Source of the DNA: Ganoderma boninense
Taxonomy: Eukaryota; Basidiomycota; Agaricomycetes; Polyporales; Polyporaceae
DNA length: 64,000 nt
Reading direction: 5' to 3'
Assembly (NCBI GenBank): GCA_002900995.3
Contig: PJEW03000018.1
Location: 43,536 to 107,535, forward strand
Below, one piece after another: positions 11,957-23,922 of this stretch. Made by a program: the position numbers and the translations under genes. The notes beneath the pieces are model-generated. The model was not told where the DNA came from. It was given only the letters and a program-made list of their open reading frames with translations, and searched no databases. Positions within the stretch are counted from its first letter, which is position 1; each line of letters begins with the position of its first letter.

Positions 11957-13259
11957 ATGGGTCAGTGTTGGGAGATGTGAGTGCATGTTCTTTCTGTTCT
12001 TCGACGCGTGTGGATTTGAGACTGATCTCTTGGGTTTCGCGCCACAGACTCAACGTCGACCGCAGGGAAATAGGAATCGCCTACGGTGGGAAGCTGGCAG
12101 AGCTCTTCTTCTCCGACTTAGGATATTTATACGAGTCTCTCCGTATTCCGCGCCTACCCAAGTACACTTTCTCGCGTTTCGGACTTTCCACAGGTGATGG
12201 CCACTAACCGCACCTTATCCAAACTTCAGGGTTGTGGACAAGTGGCTATCCAACGGCACGTCCGCCATCCAGCCTGAACCCATAGGGGGGCTGCCACCCG
12301 AGGTGCTACACTTGTTGTTCGAGGCTATCCTGGACGACACGGAAGGAGACCAATCCGAGAACTTCCTGACCTGCATATCGCTGGCGATCGGTTGCAAGCG
12401 GCTGCTCTCCATCGGCAAGGACCACGTTCTGCGCGCCCTCATCCCACGGTGTGCCCGCGCCGCTGACTGTCGCCTCGTGTGTCTCGGAGAGTACGCCGAC
12501 AAAGATGACCAAGCGCCCCCGGGGATGCTGACGGACGCGGAGATCAAGGAGGTGGAATCGACGAGGATACTATACAAAGACTTTGAATTCTACGAACGCG
12601 ACGAAGATGACGAAGACGATGAAGACGACGAACTCAGCGACGATGACCTCCCGGAGCGGTGTCTCTACAACTTCGCTACCGAGCTTTACCAGGACTACGG
12701 CGTCGCACTCGTGAAGCAGAGAAAGGCCTTCACCCTCCTCATGGACCGCATCGGCCGCGCTCACAGGCAGCTCCTCAACGCTGAGCCCGAGAACCGGCGC
12801 CGCCAGGTGGCGCTTGCACGCGACTTCAAAATGCTCAGAACGCTCGCAGGCGCAGGTTCCCGGGTAGCGTACCCCGCCCGCCCGAACGTGCTGTGCAACA
12901 TGTCGAAGGGCGAGTGCGTGCGCGAGACCGCGCTCGTGAAGCTCAAGTCGGAGGGCTCGCGCGTCACGCTCGCGCACGCGCTGCTCTCGCGCATATGCTA
13001 CTCGCCGGACCCTAGCATTTCGATGGGGAGCAGGGAGATGGAGGATCGTTTTGCGAAGGGTCCGTGGGCGGGCGACCGGTTCAGGATTACGAGCGAGAGC
13101 GATATGCCGCTCCTGGAGGGGGGTAGGGAGTGGAAGGACGTGACGGAGGAGGCGAATGAGATGCTGCGCCGTATTTGGAGGGCCTATGACATGACCATAG
13201 ATGCCGAAGGTGAAGGTGAGAGCGGAGATGAGGAGGGGTCGACCCCGTCTGCGCCTTAG
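11957..13259 (+). CDS. MGQ-type F-box-like protein, copy 2
   Basis: Three exons: 11957-11976, 12048-12161 and 12230-13259, about 387 residues. The first two exons are exactly as long as in copy 1 (20 and 114 bases). The protein starts MGQCWEI and has LPPEVLHLLFEAIL as the F-box-like core near residue 60. It differs from copy 1 by an acidic insert of Asp/Glu residues at about 155-165 and a shorter region before the conserved ARPNVLCNMSKGECVRE segment. Function is not known, and F-box adaptor activity is inference only. Confidence 0.78.
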
Positions 13260-13282
13260 TTGTCAGCCTTCCAACGTGGGAT

Positions 13283-13395
13283 GGTATAGTCTACTTGTCG
13301 TCACGGGAGGACTCCTTATCTGGGGGAAGATCGTCAACATCCTCGCGATGAAGTATATCTCTGGCCATGACAGGATGTAAGGTGGTCCGTGCGTG
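13283..13395 (+). pseudogene. Relic of a third FAD monooxygenase (exon 6 fragment)
   Basis: The frame reads ...SGGKIVNILAMKYISGHDRM, then a stop, then GGP. Copy 1 exon 6 reads AGGKSVNVLAIRYIPGHSK..DGPW, so the resemblance is clear both in protein and in bases around 13320-13390. No FAD-binding N-terminus or C-terminus is found nearby. An extra stretch of about six codons lies before the glycine pair. This is a decayed exon left downstream of the MGQ pair. Confidence 0.75.
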
Positions 13396-14620
13396 TATTT
13401 TACGACCGGTCTGCGCGATTTGTCGCGGCCAGGAGCGTACCTCGGAGATATGTCGCGTTCTCACAATAGCAGCCTCCGCATTCCTTGCCGTTTGTAATGA
13501 CTGACGCAGTCGTGCTTCTCTGCATGCAAGTCTGCACGATGTGTGTCGTATTCTTGTCACTATTATGCATGGACGCTCGACAGTGAGATATCGCGACACG
13601 AGGCCATCGATCTTTCCACCGTAGGAGCTCGACGATCGAGCGCTAGCTCGGGTTGCAGATCCCCGAGGTGCGTGGACATGTACTTCCGATGTTATGTGGA
13701 CTCACATGCATCGGATGGGACACCGGACTCAGTTTCCAGCTTCGTGGCGGGTCTGAATCGCCAACTTACACCGTGGTCGCGGCATGTCCGCGCCGAAATA
13801 TGTTTTGAACGAATGACAAGCGCGGCCAGTGGGCAGCCATGGATGACACAGTGCTCGCGTTGTGACGTATAATGGAAGCCAGGCCAGGCATCGGTCCCAT
13901 TGTTGATGTTCGACTTTGAAGGTCTCACCTCAAATACATCATAGGTTGTTGAGGCAAAGGCCGCGTTAACAAAGAGTCGCAGGGGACGATCGATACGTGG
14001 ACCGATGCATAGAGTGAACTCTGATCCTGACCATGCCACAAACGTGTGCCAGAGTCTTCTTATATGGGACCCCGGTCCACAGACAGTCTCGCTCCAGTCC
14101 TCTACTCGCTCCCTCCCTCGTATGTTTTCAGATACATGTTCGCCAGGCATATCGGGACTAATATTGCTCCCGTATCATGCAGTGAGCGAGAATTCAAGGT
14201 TCATTCAGGTAGTCTGTATACCTCGTTGTAGGTCCCTCGGATCTAGGTCGGCTATAAGTTGAGGAACGCGCCTTCAAGTTTGGTGAGCAAACATACACTA
14301 TCTTTGCGATATACAATGCCGACTTTAACACCTGCGATTAGGTCTCAAGGGCACGGCACTGCCGGAGCTGCCGGATCTCTATCCCGTTCATTTCTGGCAA
14401 GTCTCTATTTGGGATGGACGATTCTTGGCGCCGCCGGCGCTTGTGGTGATTCTGATTCCTCTCATCTCGCTCGAACAGCCAGCAACAGCGGGACGCTCGA
14501 CAAGCATTGCTCAAGTTGAGAAGAACATAGTACCTGCCACCGTGTGAGTGAAACCAGCTGGTCTTCTCACACCTACAAACCATAATCTGACGCACCCCTG
14601 GCTTCTCTGAAGATCACGAC
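13396..14620. other. Intergenic upstream of the HET gene
   Basis: No gene is supported. The minus-strand frame 13692-14150 (152 codons) has no recognisable domain. A TATA-like TATAAG lies at 14253-14258, about 360 bases before the HET start, in the same CTATAAGTTGA context as at 9910. Confidence 0.4.
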
Positions 14621-16735
14621 ATGTGGTTGCTCAACACGAGGACCTTACAGTTGCGATACTTTAACGGCCCTCGGGGTGTTTCCTATGCCATCCTTTCTCA
14701 TGTCTGGGAGGATGCCGACAGGGAGTACAACTTCCAGAGCGTCAAGATCACATACGAGAAGTTTCGCGACTCGGACGAAGGGGCCGTTGCTCACGCTCCC
14801 GACAAGATACGCAAATTCTGCCTCCTCGCGGCCGACGAAGGCTTCGACTGGGCCTGGCTCGATACTGCATGCATTGACAAGACTAGCAGTGCCGAGTTGT
14901 CCGAAGCGATCAACTCGATGTATAGCTGGTACCAGGCGGCGAGACGTTGTTACGCTTACCTCTACGACGTTTCCGACGATGACAACCCCTTCGGAGCCGA
15001 CTCCGCATTTCGCAAGAGCAAATACCACGAACGTGGATGGACGCTTCAGGAGCTCCTTGCGTCTTACCGTGTCGTCTTTCTATCGGATTTATGGAGCTTC
15101 CTGGGTACCAAAGATTCTCTTCTTACTCCCCTCGCTGAACGTACCGGCATCAATGGCGACATCCTCCTTCGGAGACAGTCGTTGGACACAGCGAGTGTTG
15201 CCCAACGGATGTCATGGGCCGCGCACCGGGTTACCACCAGGGATGAAGACCGTGCGTACTCTCTTATGGGTATCTTCGGGGTGACCATGCCCATCATCTA
15301 TGGAGAGGGAGGTGAACGGGCTTTCCTGCGGCTTCAGAAGGAGATCATCGCGACTTGTCCTGACCAGAGCATCTTTGCGTGGGGGTCCATACATCCCGAT
15401 TTCGATACCGCATATGACGCCATTCAACGAGCTCAGGCTTTTGCCTACGCCGGAGAAGATGTGGAATTCGACGACATAGAGTCACTGGTCGCGGAGACGG
15501 ACTGCAACCTCCTTGCAAAATCCCCGTCCCACTTCGCGAGTTGCGCAGGCATGCGGCGAGTCGATTCACGCGCATTTTTAGACCTCACCGACCACAGCGT
15601 TGATTACAGGTGCACCTTTTCTGCGGATGGAATCACCCTTTACCTCCCTGTCTCATCTCATTCCATGCGCATGAGAGATTATACCTCGGTTTCGGACACG
15701 GTCCGAGTCGTGCGCGCCGCAGCGCTCGCCTGTACGACGGCCCCCGGAACGTCCGACATTTCCATCATCATCCTGTTCCTTTCGGGGTCTCCGAGCTCCC
15801 TCGATTCCTGGGAGGACTTTTCGCGAGAATTGTTTTCTGATGCCGTGGGGCTGCTGGCCACCAGGGAACCCAGTCCTGGGAGGGTTGAAATCACATTGTC
15901 GCATGGCCCCGGATGGCCACTGAGCGAGGGTTTCAAGGACGGATCGGGAACGTTTTATCGCGGAGCGACGTTGCACCTGGCAGGGACTCGCAGACAATCC
16001 AAGGACCAACAACCTGCTACCAGAGCCACGTTAAACTCCTTCCGCTCAGTGCGCAGCAACTTTCACAAGCGAGAGTTGCGCATTCAACATCCAGCCACGA
16101 CAATAGTGACGTTCCGTCCTTGGTCTGAACCTTGGCCACGAGTGGCGAAGCGTCAGAGTGAGTTCGACGTCTTCGTAATCCCCAACTGGGTCTTTCATCG
16201 TCTCGACGACCGCTACGGTTTCGCGTTTACACCATCCTCAAACTCTGGCTCCAGAACCATGCATCGTGCCCTCCGTATTACGCGTTACCTAGGTGCACCA
16301 TTGTACCTCCTGTTCGTCAACGCCAAGTCCACTACGACTCTCGGGGTTGCGATAGGTGCTCCGTGTGGTGATCGAAGTCACCGCTTCTGGGACTCTCTTA
16401 GTCTTCGGGTGTTCCTCGCCCCCATCATCATTCTCAACGACTGCGATGATATGAGTGGCGTGGAAGCAGCCCTCGAAGCTCACGAGCTCCTTCCGAAGGA
16501 TAGTCAGACGGCATGTGGGCGTGTACACCTTCCAGTTGACCGTTCCGAGGCTCAGGGAAACGCAACCACACAACCCGAGAGTCAGGGAGGCAGAACCACA
16601 CATTTTGCGTTTCCCACTGGGCCCGCCACACCTATCGTGCACGTTTGGTGCGCTGGTGTCTTCGATGTTTTGGCAAATAGGCATCTCTTCTTTACTAGAG
16701 TATTCAACATTTCTGTGGACCTTTGCCCTGCTTGA
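14621..16735 (+). CDS. HET-domain protein, intact
   Basis: A single exon of 704 codons starting MWLLNT. The HET (heterokaryon incompatibility) domain occupies about residues 20-240, with the usual landmarks YAILSHVW, WAWLDTACIDK, SEAINSMYSWY, RGWTLQELLA, a GI-type loop, and RAYSLMGIFGV..IYGEG. The region after DQSIFAW matches the second conserved block common in mushroom HET proteins. In ascomycetes HET proteins trigger cell death after fusion of unlike hyphae. The role of the expanded basidiomycete families is largely unknown. Two damaged relatives lie at 28493 and 33141, but this one has a different start (MWLLNT against MRLLDT) and a different C-terminus. Confidence 0.92.
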   Translation: MWLLNTRTLQLRYFNGPRGVSYAILSHVWEDADREYNFQSVKITYEKFRDSDEGAVAHAPDKIRKFCLLAADEGFDWAWLDTACIDKTSSAELSEAINSMYSWYQAARRCYAYLYDVSDDDNPFGADSAFRKSKYHERGWTLQELLASYRVVFLSDLWSFLGTKDSLLTPLAERTGINGDILLRRQSLDTASVAQRMSWAAHRVTTRDEDRAYSLMGIFGVTMPIIYGEGGERAFLRLQKEIIATCPDQSIFAWGSIHPDFDTAYDAIQRAQAFAYAGEDVEFDDIESLVAETDCNLLAKSPSHFASCAGMRRVDSRAFLDLTDHSVDYRCTFSADGITLYLPVSSHSMRMRDYTSVSDTVRVVRAAALACTTAPGTSDISIIILFLSGSPSSLDSWEDFSRELFSDAVGLLATREPSPGRVEITLSHGPGWPLSEGFKDGSGTFYRGATLHLAGTRRQSKDQQPATRATLNSFRSVRSNFHKRELRIQHPATTIVTFRPWSEPWPRVAKRQSEFDVFVIPNWVFHRLDDRYGFAFTPSSNSGSRTMHRALRITRYLGAPLYLLFVNAKSTTTLGVAIGAPCGDRSHRFWDSLSLRVFLAPIIILNDCDDMSGVEAALEAHELLPKDSQTACGRVHLPVDRSEAQGNATTQPESQGGRTTHFAFPTGPATPIVHVWCAGVFDVLANRHLFFTRVFNISVDLCPA

Positions 16736-19275
16736 GATCCCCGCCTTCCATGATTCGCCCCTCTCTTCTGAATGGACACAACATTTCAGGACCCGGTGCC
16801 ATACGCATTTGATGTTGCGAGGATGCTGTACAATACGCTGTTCTGGTTCCAAAGCAATACACCTCTGATGATCCTGCTCACCGTCGACTATATCATCAGC
16901 AAACTAGGCAGCGGGATTGCAGGGATCTGCAGCTTTAGTAATTGTCTACAATATTGGTAGGGCATCGTAAGCACCTCACGGACTCCTGTAGGAGGTCGGA
17001 GCGCTCTGTAGGGACCTGTAGGATACCACGCGAATGACTGTAGATTATTGTAGTTCAAACACCGACAGATTGTAGAGCCTTGCAAGGCTCTGTAGCATAT
17101 CCGGCGCAAGATGGTAGGGGCCTGTAATTGGCCCACTAGAGCACTGTAGGGACCTATGGATTCCTATGAAAAATGATAGACGTTGTCCGAAATTCCCACC
17201 GCAACCCTACGGAAACAATAATAACGACTGCGAAAAGAAATATATTTCGTCAAAAGCCCAGCGACTACGTACAGCGTATATACACAATAATAAGTATATG
17301 CTGGTCAGTACATGCTGATCTACGACGATAGCCTGAGAAGGGATGCGGATCGGCGAATGCTGACAGAGCGAAAGGCGAGGGCTGCCAACGCACCTTCCGA
17401 GGAACGAGGTCCCCAGGATACAGCGAAATCAAGAGAGAATGAGCGCGGCAACTCACAGGGTGCTCACCTCAATGCATGAATGAGACTGCAGAATGTACCT
17501 GATTGCCCAAGAATGCCTTCACACACGAAAGCACCACAACGACGCACCTTTGGACCATCTGCGAGATCGCACTAATCCAGGGAATTGACTGGAAAAACTT
17601 ACGTTGAGCTCTGGTGCTTCGGAAGACCTTCCTAAACTCCCCAACGGCGACAACACACCACCTCAACGCCAGTGAAACCTGGAAGCACAAAGTACGCACC
17701 TTTGTATCCTATGCGACGACCCAAATATGCGCAGAACTAGAAAAATAATTCAGAAGCTCACCTCGATGGCTCTGACGGAGCTACCTGACTATCGAGCAGG
17801 CATGCAGCAGGGTGACAAGAAAACCCGTAATTGGTACTATAGTTGAGAAACGCGCCCGAGGGTAATAGTATCCGAGTGGGTGGATGGCGATAGCGGGATT
17901 CAGCAGGTATATAAGAGACAGCAAGTCCACCGCGAGAAGACGGAAAGCAGAGGGAAGATGGTGGACAGAGGTCAAGTCGCGAAGTTGGGGTGAAGTCGCG
18001 CAACCCGCGCCTATAATGTGGGTTCGGAATGACGTCACACCAAATATCGGTTCTCCTGCCAACTTGAGCCAGATTCAAGCAGTCTGGCACGGGATTACAA
18101 GTCGTTGGGGCATTGATAGTGGGGTATGGGGGGCTCTGCTGAGCCTCTGAAATGAATTACTTGGGGATTGGGGTAAGGGCGTGGGCGAGAGATTCTGAGG
18201 CGTGAACTGTTGGCATTATGTCGACCGCCTACTTGAGTACCAGTTGGTTGAAGCTGGTTTTGGAACTTGATATCGGATGGGAAAAGAACAGAACGGATGC
18301 CAGATCTCGTTGAAGAAGAAATTATTAGGGTATCGGGACTTGGCGCAGGAATCCTGCGGAGGATTGTAGAACTATGCAATACGTGGCCGTATCCGATGGA
18401 CACCTTACAGGTCCCTGGAACTGCTGAGTGTGTCCGATGAACGGACTGCATGCATCTACAGTAGTGTATCGTATGCGATAAGGTTCTACAGACCACAGTC
18501 GTATCCTACTATTCACTGTAAGGCCCTGCCGGACGGGGCCGGAGCCTGCGAATTCTTACAATCGTCTGTACCGCTGCGTAGCGCCCTGCATGGCATTGCA
18601 GGTAAGTTGCGTTTTTGCTGATGATGCAGCAGCGCCTGTCACCTTGATACATCTCATGCCTTACTGGGCCTCATACCGGCGTACATGCCTCTCACGACAT
18701 ACATGGGGGTCATCCAGATGCTGCCTCGAGGCCATGCTGTAGGAGGCATGGCATGGAATGATACTAAGTACGCATATTTAAACCAGCATTCACTGCTAGG
18801 CAGTGCTAGCACTAGCGTTGGGACTCGGAGCAACCCCGCGATTCTCAAAATGAAGGGTAGCTCTCGAGGTTCGCGATGGTCGAGCGCGTTGTCCAAGGAG
18901 ATGGGAGGTCCCTGGTCTCCTCGTCGGGAACGTGGGTGGTTCGTTGAACTTGCAGCTGAGCTGGCGGACATCCGAGCATACTCGGGCGGGTGGCGTGTGA
19001 GGGATAGAGATAGGCCGGACGGGAACTGTCCGCGCTTGCGGTTAGATGCATGTCGCACTTGCGGAGGGATCGACGAGTCGAGTACAGGACAATAGATTTG
19101 GTTCTGGGATACAGGGATCGCGTGTGGGGGAAGGAGGAGTGAGCGGAAGCTGGGGGACGGCATACCCCAGTGGGTAAGTATCTAACTTCTAAGGTGGGGC
19201 TACAGACAATACCCAGATGGGGAAGGATTGAGGCTGTCAGCACAGCATTTAGCCTGAGTAAGATGACGGCGAGAG
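16736..19275. other. 2.5 kb without a supported gene; short-motif clusters
   Basis: CTGTAGGGACCT-type strings cluster on the plus strand at about 16970-17160 and on the minus strand at about 18390-18620, which could be remnants of inverted ends. On the minus strand many GTGCGT or GTGAGT donors lie between 18060 and 17260, and a TATATAAG box lies on the plus strand near 17909, but no convincing protein can be assembled. The minus frame 18654-19163 shows no domain. Confidence 0.35.
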
Positions 19276-19284
19276 ACTCGGTCG
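19276..19284. repeat. 9-base target site duplication, left copy (ACTCGGTCG)
   Basis: It lies directly outside the left inverted end and is identical to 24840-24848 directly outside the right end. Nine bases is typical of Mutator-superfamily insertion. Confidence 0.9.
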
Positions 19285-19430
19285 GAGTATATACGAGAAT
19301 AGGAAGAGTAAGACTCGGAAACTCGAGCCGAGTCTTACTGTTTTGAGTGGAGAAACGGAAGAGTCGGGCGACTCTTACTGTTTTGAGTGGAGAAACGGAA
19401 GTGTCGGGCGACTCTTACTGTTTTGGCGGA
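19285..19430 (+). repeat. Left terminal inverted repeat of the MULE
   Basis: The first 65 bases match the right end almost perfectly. They include a palindrome with arms AGTAAGACTCGG and CCGAGTCTTACT (19308-19339). The left end then has a 50-base unit (GAGTGGAGAAACGGAAG..., near 19345 and 19387) twice, whereas the right end has it once. Confidence 0.88.
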
Positions 19431-19746
19431 ACAGCCCGCCACCCCGCCTCCATGTAACGCGTGACTGTGCAGCACGCGACCAGTCACGATCCTGTGATTA
19501 TCGCGCGACGTGTCTTGGCGCCTCTGACCACTCTCCCCTGGACCACATTGAGGTGACAATGGACGATGCGTACCCTCACCATCATGTATTCCTTTTTAGT
19601 ATCATGTATTGTAGATCCAAAAATGAACATGAACACTCGTTTACTCCATCAACTCCAACTCTGACCCTTCAACCACTCTCTTCGCTATTTCTCGGTCTCG
19701 AGTCCTCGCTGCCCGCCGCTGTACTCATCTCCTGTGCCCACCCACT

Positions 19747-22700
19747 ATGGACTCGATGGACGAGTTCATAGCAGCTGAGAAGGGCATTCTAGATGACCTT
19801 TTGAAGACGGTCAGCCCTGAGGAATTGCTGGAGTATCGGGATCAGGTATGTATTATTATTTAACTGTTCGAGTGTGTAGCCACCAACAGGCGCAATGTAG
19901 ACCCTTCTGAGTACCCCTGCTCGATTCATTTCATGGGTTGACAATGCTCACGAGTGGGTCAATGTCGACTCATTCGCATTGTGGTTGGTATACCGTACGC
20001 AGGCCAAGTCAACCCCACAAACTCCTAGTCGCCATCGAACACCTTCCCGCCGGCAAACTCCCAACCACCAATGAACTTTTCCTGCAAATCAATCCACTCT
20101 ATCATCTTCAGTCCCCTCTACACCCTCACGACTCAGGCTGCGCTCAGCATCTGTTTTATCTTATGCATCTTCAGTACCCGAGACCATCGACGAGAGTCTC
20201 GGTGAATCTGAAACTTCCAACACCCATAAGTTCTCTAGTCATTTCACTTGCTTACTCTGGGTCATCTCAAGTTTCTATGCTACAGGTGATCTCTCTCCAT
20301 TCCCAGCAATCGAGTTCATTGAACCCTCACCAAGCCCTCCTCCACCTGCCCAACCTCATGCCCGGATGCCGAGCAGCCGGACTCCCTCTGCTTGGACTTC
20401 TAAAAGCACAGGACCAAGTCAGAGTGCAGAGGTCATAGAGATCTCTTCAGACAGTGAAGATGAGGTTTGCACAACCCGGTCGTCGAAGACCACAATCCCA
20501 GTGAAACGCGAGCCTTCTCTGGAGGTTCAGATCCTAGATGCTCTTCCCCCAGCATTCATCAAAAGAAAGCATCGTGAAAGTGGTAAGTGTTTATTTATTT
20601 TAATATATAGTCAACTTCGACACTGATATCTTGTAGATTCTCCATCTCCGGCTGCGAGTCGGGCTGAGAGGCGTCCCCTCAAGCAGGTCAAGATGGAGCC
20701 CGAGATGCCCGGGCCCGCTCTCCGGCCAGAGACAGGTGTTGTGCGCATAACTCGGCAGCGCACAGTTTCCAAACTCGTCACGCTCACGACTCCTCCTCAA
20801 TGCTGGTCCATCCCTCGCCCCGGTGAAAATTATGCTTACCTTCTCGATCTTTCCGAGAGCGCACAGTCGTGGACTCGAAATGGTCGTCCAATGACTATGG
20901 CGGCAATTATTAAAGCCGAGGTGGGTCTCAGTATACTATTTGCAAGTCGCTTCAGCTGATTTATAACTTCGACAAGACCAGGATGCATGGGGTGATGGTA
21001 CGGCTGGTGGATCAGGCAAGAATACCGTCATGGTGCATGCGTTTGGGCCTGAGCCGATCAAGTGTTGGCATGCAAGGCACACTTGTCAAGGTGTCTACCA
21101 TTGCGACCAGATTGATCAGAGCATCCTCACAGGATGTGAGCGATATGAGCCCTCCACATATGAGCAGCAAGATCTCCTTTCCAAGGAGCGTGCCCTCAAT
21201 GTCGACCAAAATTCCTCTGCAGAGAGTCAGGCTGGAACGTACGTGACTGTTTCAAGTTTAAGATGAGTAGTCACTTACATTCTTTTGCAGCTTTTACAAC
21301 ATTGTTCAGACGTGTCGTCATCAGTGTCCATGGAAGGACAGCAGTGGGCAGGTGTGTGTGGGGCTTCCCGTGTATCTGAAATACAGCACGGTTAGTGTTC
21401 CAGTGCTGCATTTGAATAAGATTGTGGATAGCACTCATGCGATTTATTCTAGGGAATGAACAATGATGGAAAGCTGGGCTTCATCGGCTGCTCCGAGTGG
21501 GCTGTCCATCACACCAACCGCCGTGACCATCGGTTCATTCCCATCCCCATCAACATCGATGAGGCTCTTGTCGCTGAGTTATTCCGAACGAATGGGAGCT
21601 TCAAGCATGTGTCCTGCGACTCCACAGTCGTCGGGCAGTGTGCTCACATTGTTCCACCTCGCAAAGGTGGCAAAGGGTCGAGGGAGTGCCGTGAGTAATT
21701 TTCTAAATATTATGCTCAAGTTGTCCAGCTAACTGCAGTGGTATTGTCTAGCTTATACGCACATTGTCGACTCAAAGCCAGTTGTCGGCAAATTGGTTAA
21801 GCTTACCCCATCATGCAAGGCTCAGATCGACATCTACAAGCCTGTCGATGAGAGCGACCGTCGGGCTATAGTGCTGTTGAAGAATCCTCACAGCCATCCA
21901 ACTCCACAGTACACCAAGGTTGGCCTTGAGGCGCAGGATCGATACAAGAAGGCTGTGGTCGCAGCTGGTGTAGTGGGGGCGACTGTTGGCAAGGTTGAGC
22001 GCGGTATGCTTTGAACTTGTAATGGCAAGTGGATATTCAATGTTTGACATGTAATGCAACTGGTTTCTTAGCAATGACAACCCGAGACGTCTTTGACGGT
22101 GTGCGACCTGCCGAATTTTGTCAAGCCCTCAATAACACACGGATCAAGTCTGACATTGTGCGCAGTGTAAAGACTGAAAAGATGCCATACGGCCAGGACT
22201 TGTTGGGTATGTTATTTGTTAAACGGCTCATCATGCCGATGCGTAAGTACTCATAATTTTGAATGCATTCTAGGTGTTATGCACCGTATGGAGCTTGAGT
22301 CCAAGTCAGACCGTGATCTATCTGAGCGATACATTCAAGTTATTGCTACTGATGGTCAGCCGGTAATTGTTACTTTCCTGCCAACTCTGGTTGAATGGAT
22401 TCACGTTGCGTATGCTACATCGCATGACAACACGTACAAGCGAATCATCGGTGACTGGAAAGAATGGGAAATTGTGGCTTGGATTCAAGCGCTCAATATG
22501 CGTCAGTGAGATGAATCTAAGTGTGATAATTTGAGAATGCTGATGTGAATATTTTAGGTGTCACCATCGGACGTGTATACTGCAAGAAAGAAGATTGAGC
22601 ATCCTTTTACCGCATGTGGACACTGTTTTTTGATGCAGTCGAAAAGTCCACAGGCCGCCGGGTTGAATTCAAGGCCTTTTCGGGCACAGGGTCAGGTCTA

Positions 22701-23922
22701 CGAGCCATCGTGCTTGATACCTGCAAAGCTCAAATCGACACCCTCGGAGATTATCTTCTAAAGTACAACAATGCGGCCATTAGTGGTATCTCTGAAACTG
22801 ACCCAGGACGTCTGGTGGAATATATTGTGAAGCTCTGTGCTGTTCATTTCGACCGGTACGTCTCACCAACTTTGTTTGGATTGACCATCTCCTTATTAAA
22901 CTCTGTTAGCGGTGTTACCAAGCTTGAAGGAAAGCATGTATCGAAGGAAGCGTTGGACCGCATCCGAGCTGTGCCCCATATCAAAACAAAAGATGAACTT
23001 GAGAACTTCAAGCAGTACTGTGAGACTTCAACTGAGAAGGCCGTCCGAGGTGAGCCTGATTATTATATAAAATATAAAGTCAATTCATATTTTATTTTCA
23101 ATTAGATTGGTTTATAGACAAGAAGGGATGCGACTGGTATTTTCCGTGTATCAACATGCACTACTCGAAGATGGCCCGGGAAGACTGGACTTCAACTCCA
23201 AACAGTAGCAATATTACTGAGAGCGCGCATGTTGAGACAAATCGGCATACAGGCACCCGTTTAAGTTTGCTTGAGGGTATTGACAGGTATGCGCTTGGAG
23301 TTTTCAGTTGTGGTCGGGTCGGGTGTCTGACACCTTGTGTAACATTAGTGCACATGGGTTTGACAAGCTCATGGAGGACAAGGTCCGAATCGCGCAAACA
23401 ACAGGTGTTCTCCCCAATCACCTCAACACCGAGAAGCACCAGATGAACAAAAATATTGGGAGAGCTATCAAACGCTCAAAGGCTGCTATGGAGAGTCGGA
23501 GTGCAGTAGATAGGTTTGACGACCTTGATACCCGCCTAGCAGACGCACGAGCCACTGTTTGTGCCATTGAACAAGAGAAGAAGCAACTGCGACAAGACAC
23601 TGGTTTAAAACGACGACCAAAGCGCACCACAAAGCTAGGACAACAGCTAGTCGACTTGGATTCAGATGCTCCAGTATCTGCACTTGCTGGGCCAAGCATG
23701 GCGGCCACGGGCGCAGTGGCCTCTTCAATCTCAACTCATCAATCTAGCAGCTCCGGTCCGAGCGCACCACTGGCACTCCCTCTCCCCTACTCAGATTTTA
23801 TCAATGGACCACCACTCTCACACACATTCACAGATTCTGCAATTATGGGGCAGGGTGGAGACATATTGCCTCATGCTTGGGCTAACCCGGGCCTTGCATC
23901 AGTACTTCCGGAAAATGCTTAA
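19747..23922 (+). pseudogene. MULE transposase, 13 exons, with two in-frame stops and altered C-terminus
   Basis: Exons by splice signals and frame: 19747-19845, about 20003-20582, 20637-20920, 20982-21238, 21291-21390, 21453-21690, 21752-22003, 22072-22206, 22274-22501, 22558-22855, 22920-23049, 23106-23286 and 23349-23922. The N-terminal half is low complexity, then acidic (ISSDSEDE), then a Cys/His cluster (CWHARHTC, YHCDQ, CRHQCPW), probably DNA-binding. Catalytic residues: D in DNTYKR (exon 9), D in IVLDTCKAQ (exon 10), CAVH at the end of exon 10, and E in ITESAHVETN (exon 12). A Lys/Arg-rich coiled region follows. Stops: TGA at 20072-20074 (if that part of exon 2 is coding) and TGA at 22596-22598. 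Both would be one C-to-T change from CGA. The present stop at 23920 lies inside an inserted inverted-repeat element. Confidence 0.82.

Noticed and set aside
13692..14150. Minus-strand 152-codon ORF
   Set aside because: No domain or splice support, and no likeness to neighbouring genes.
18654..19163. Minus-strand 169-codon ORF
   Set aside because: No domain, overlapping frames on both strands, and composition like a promoter region.
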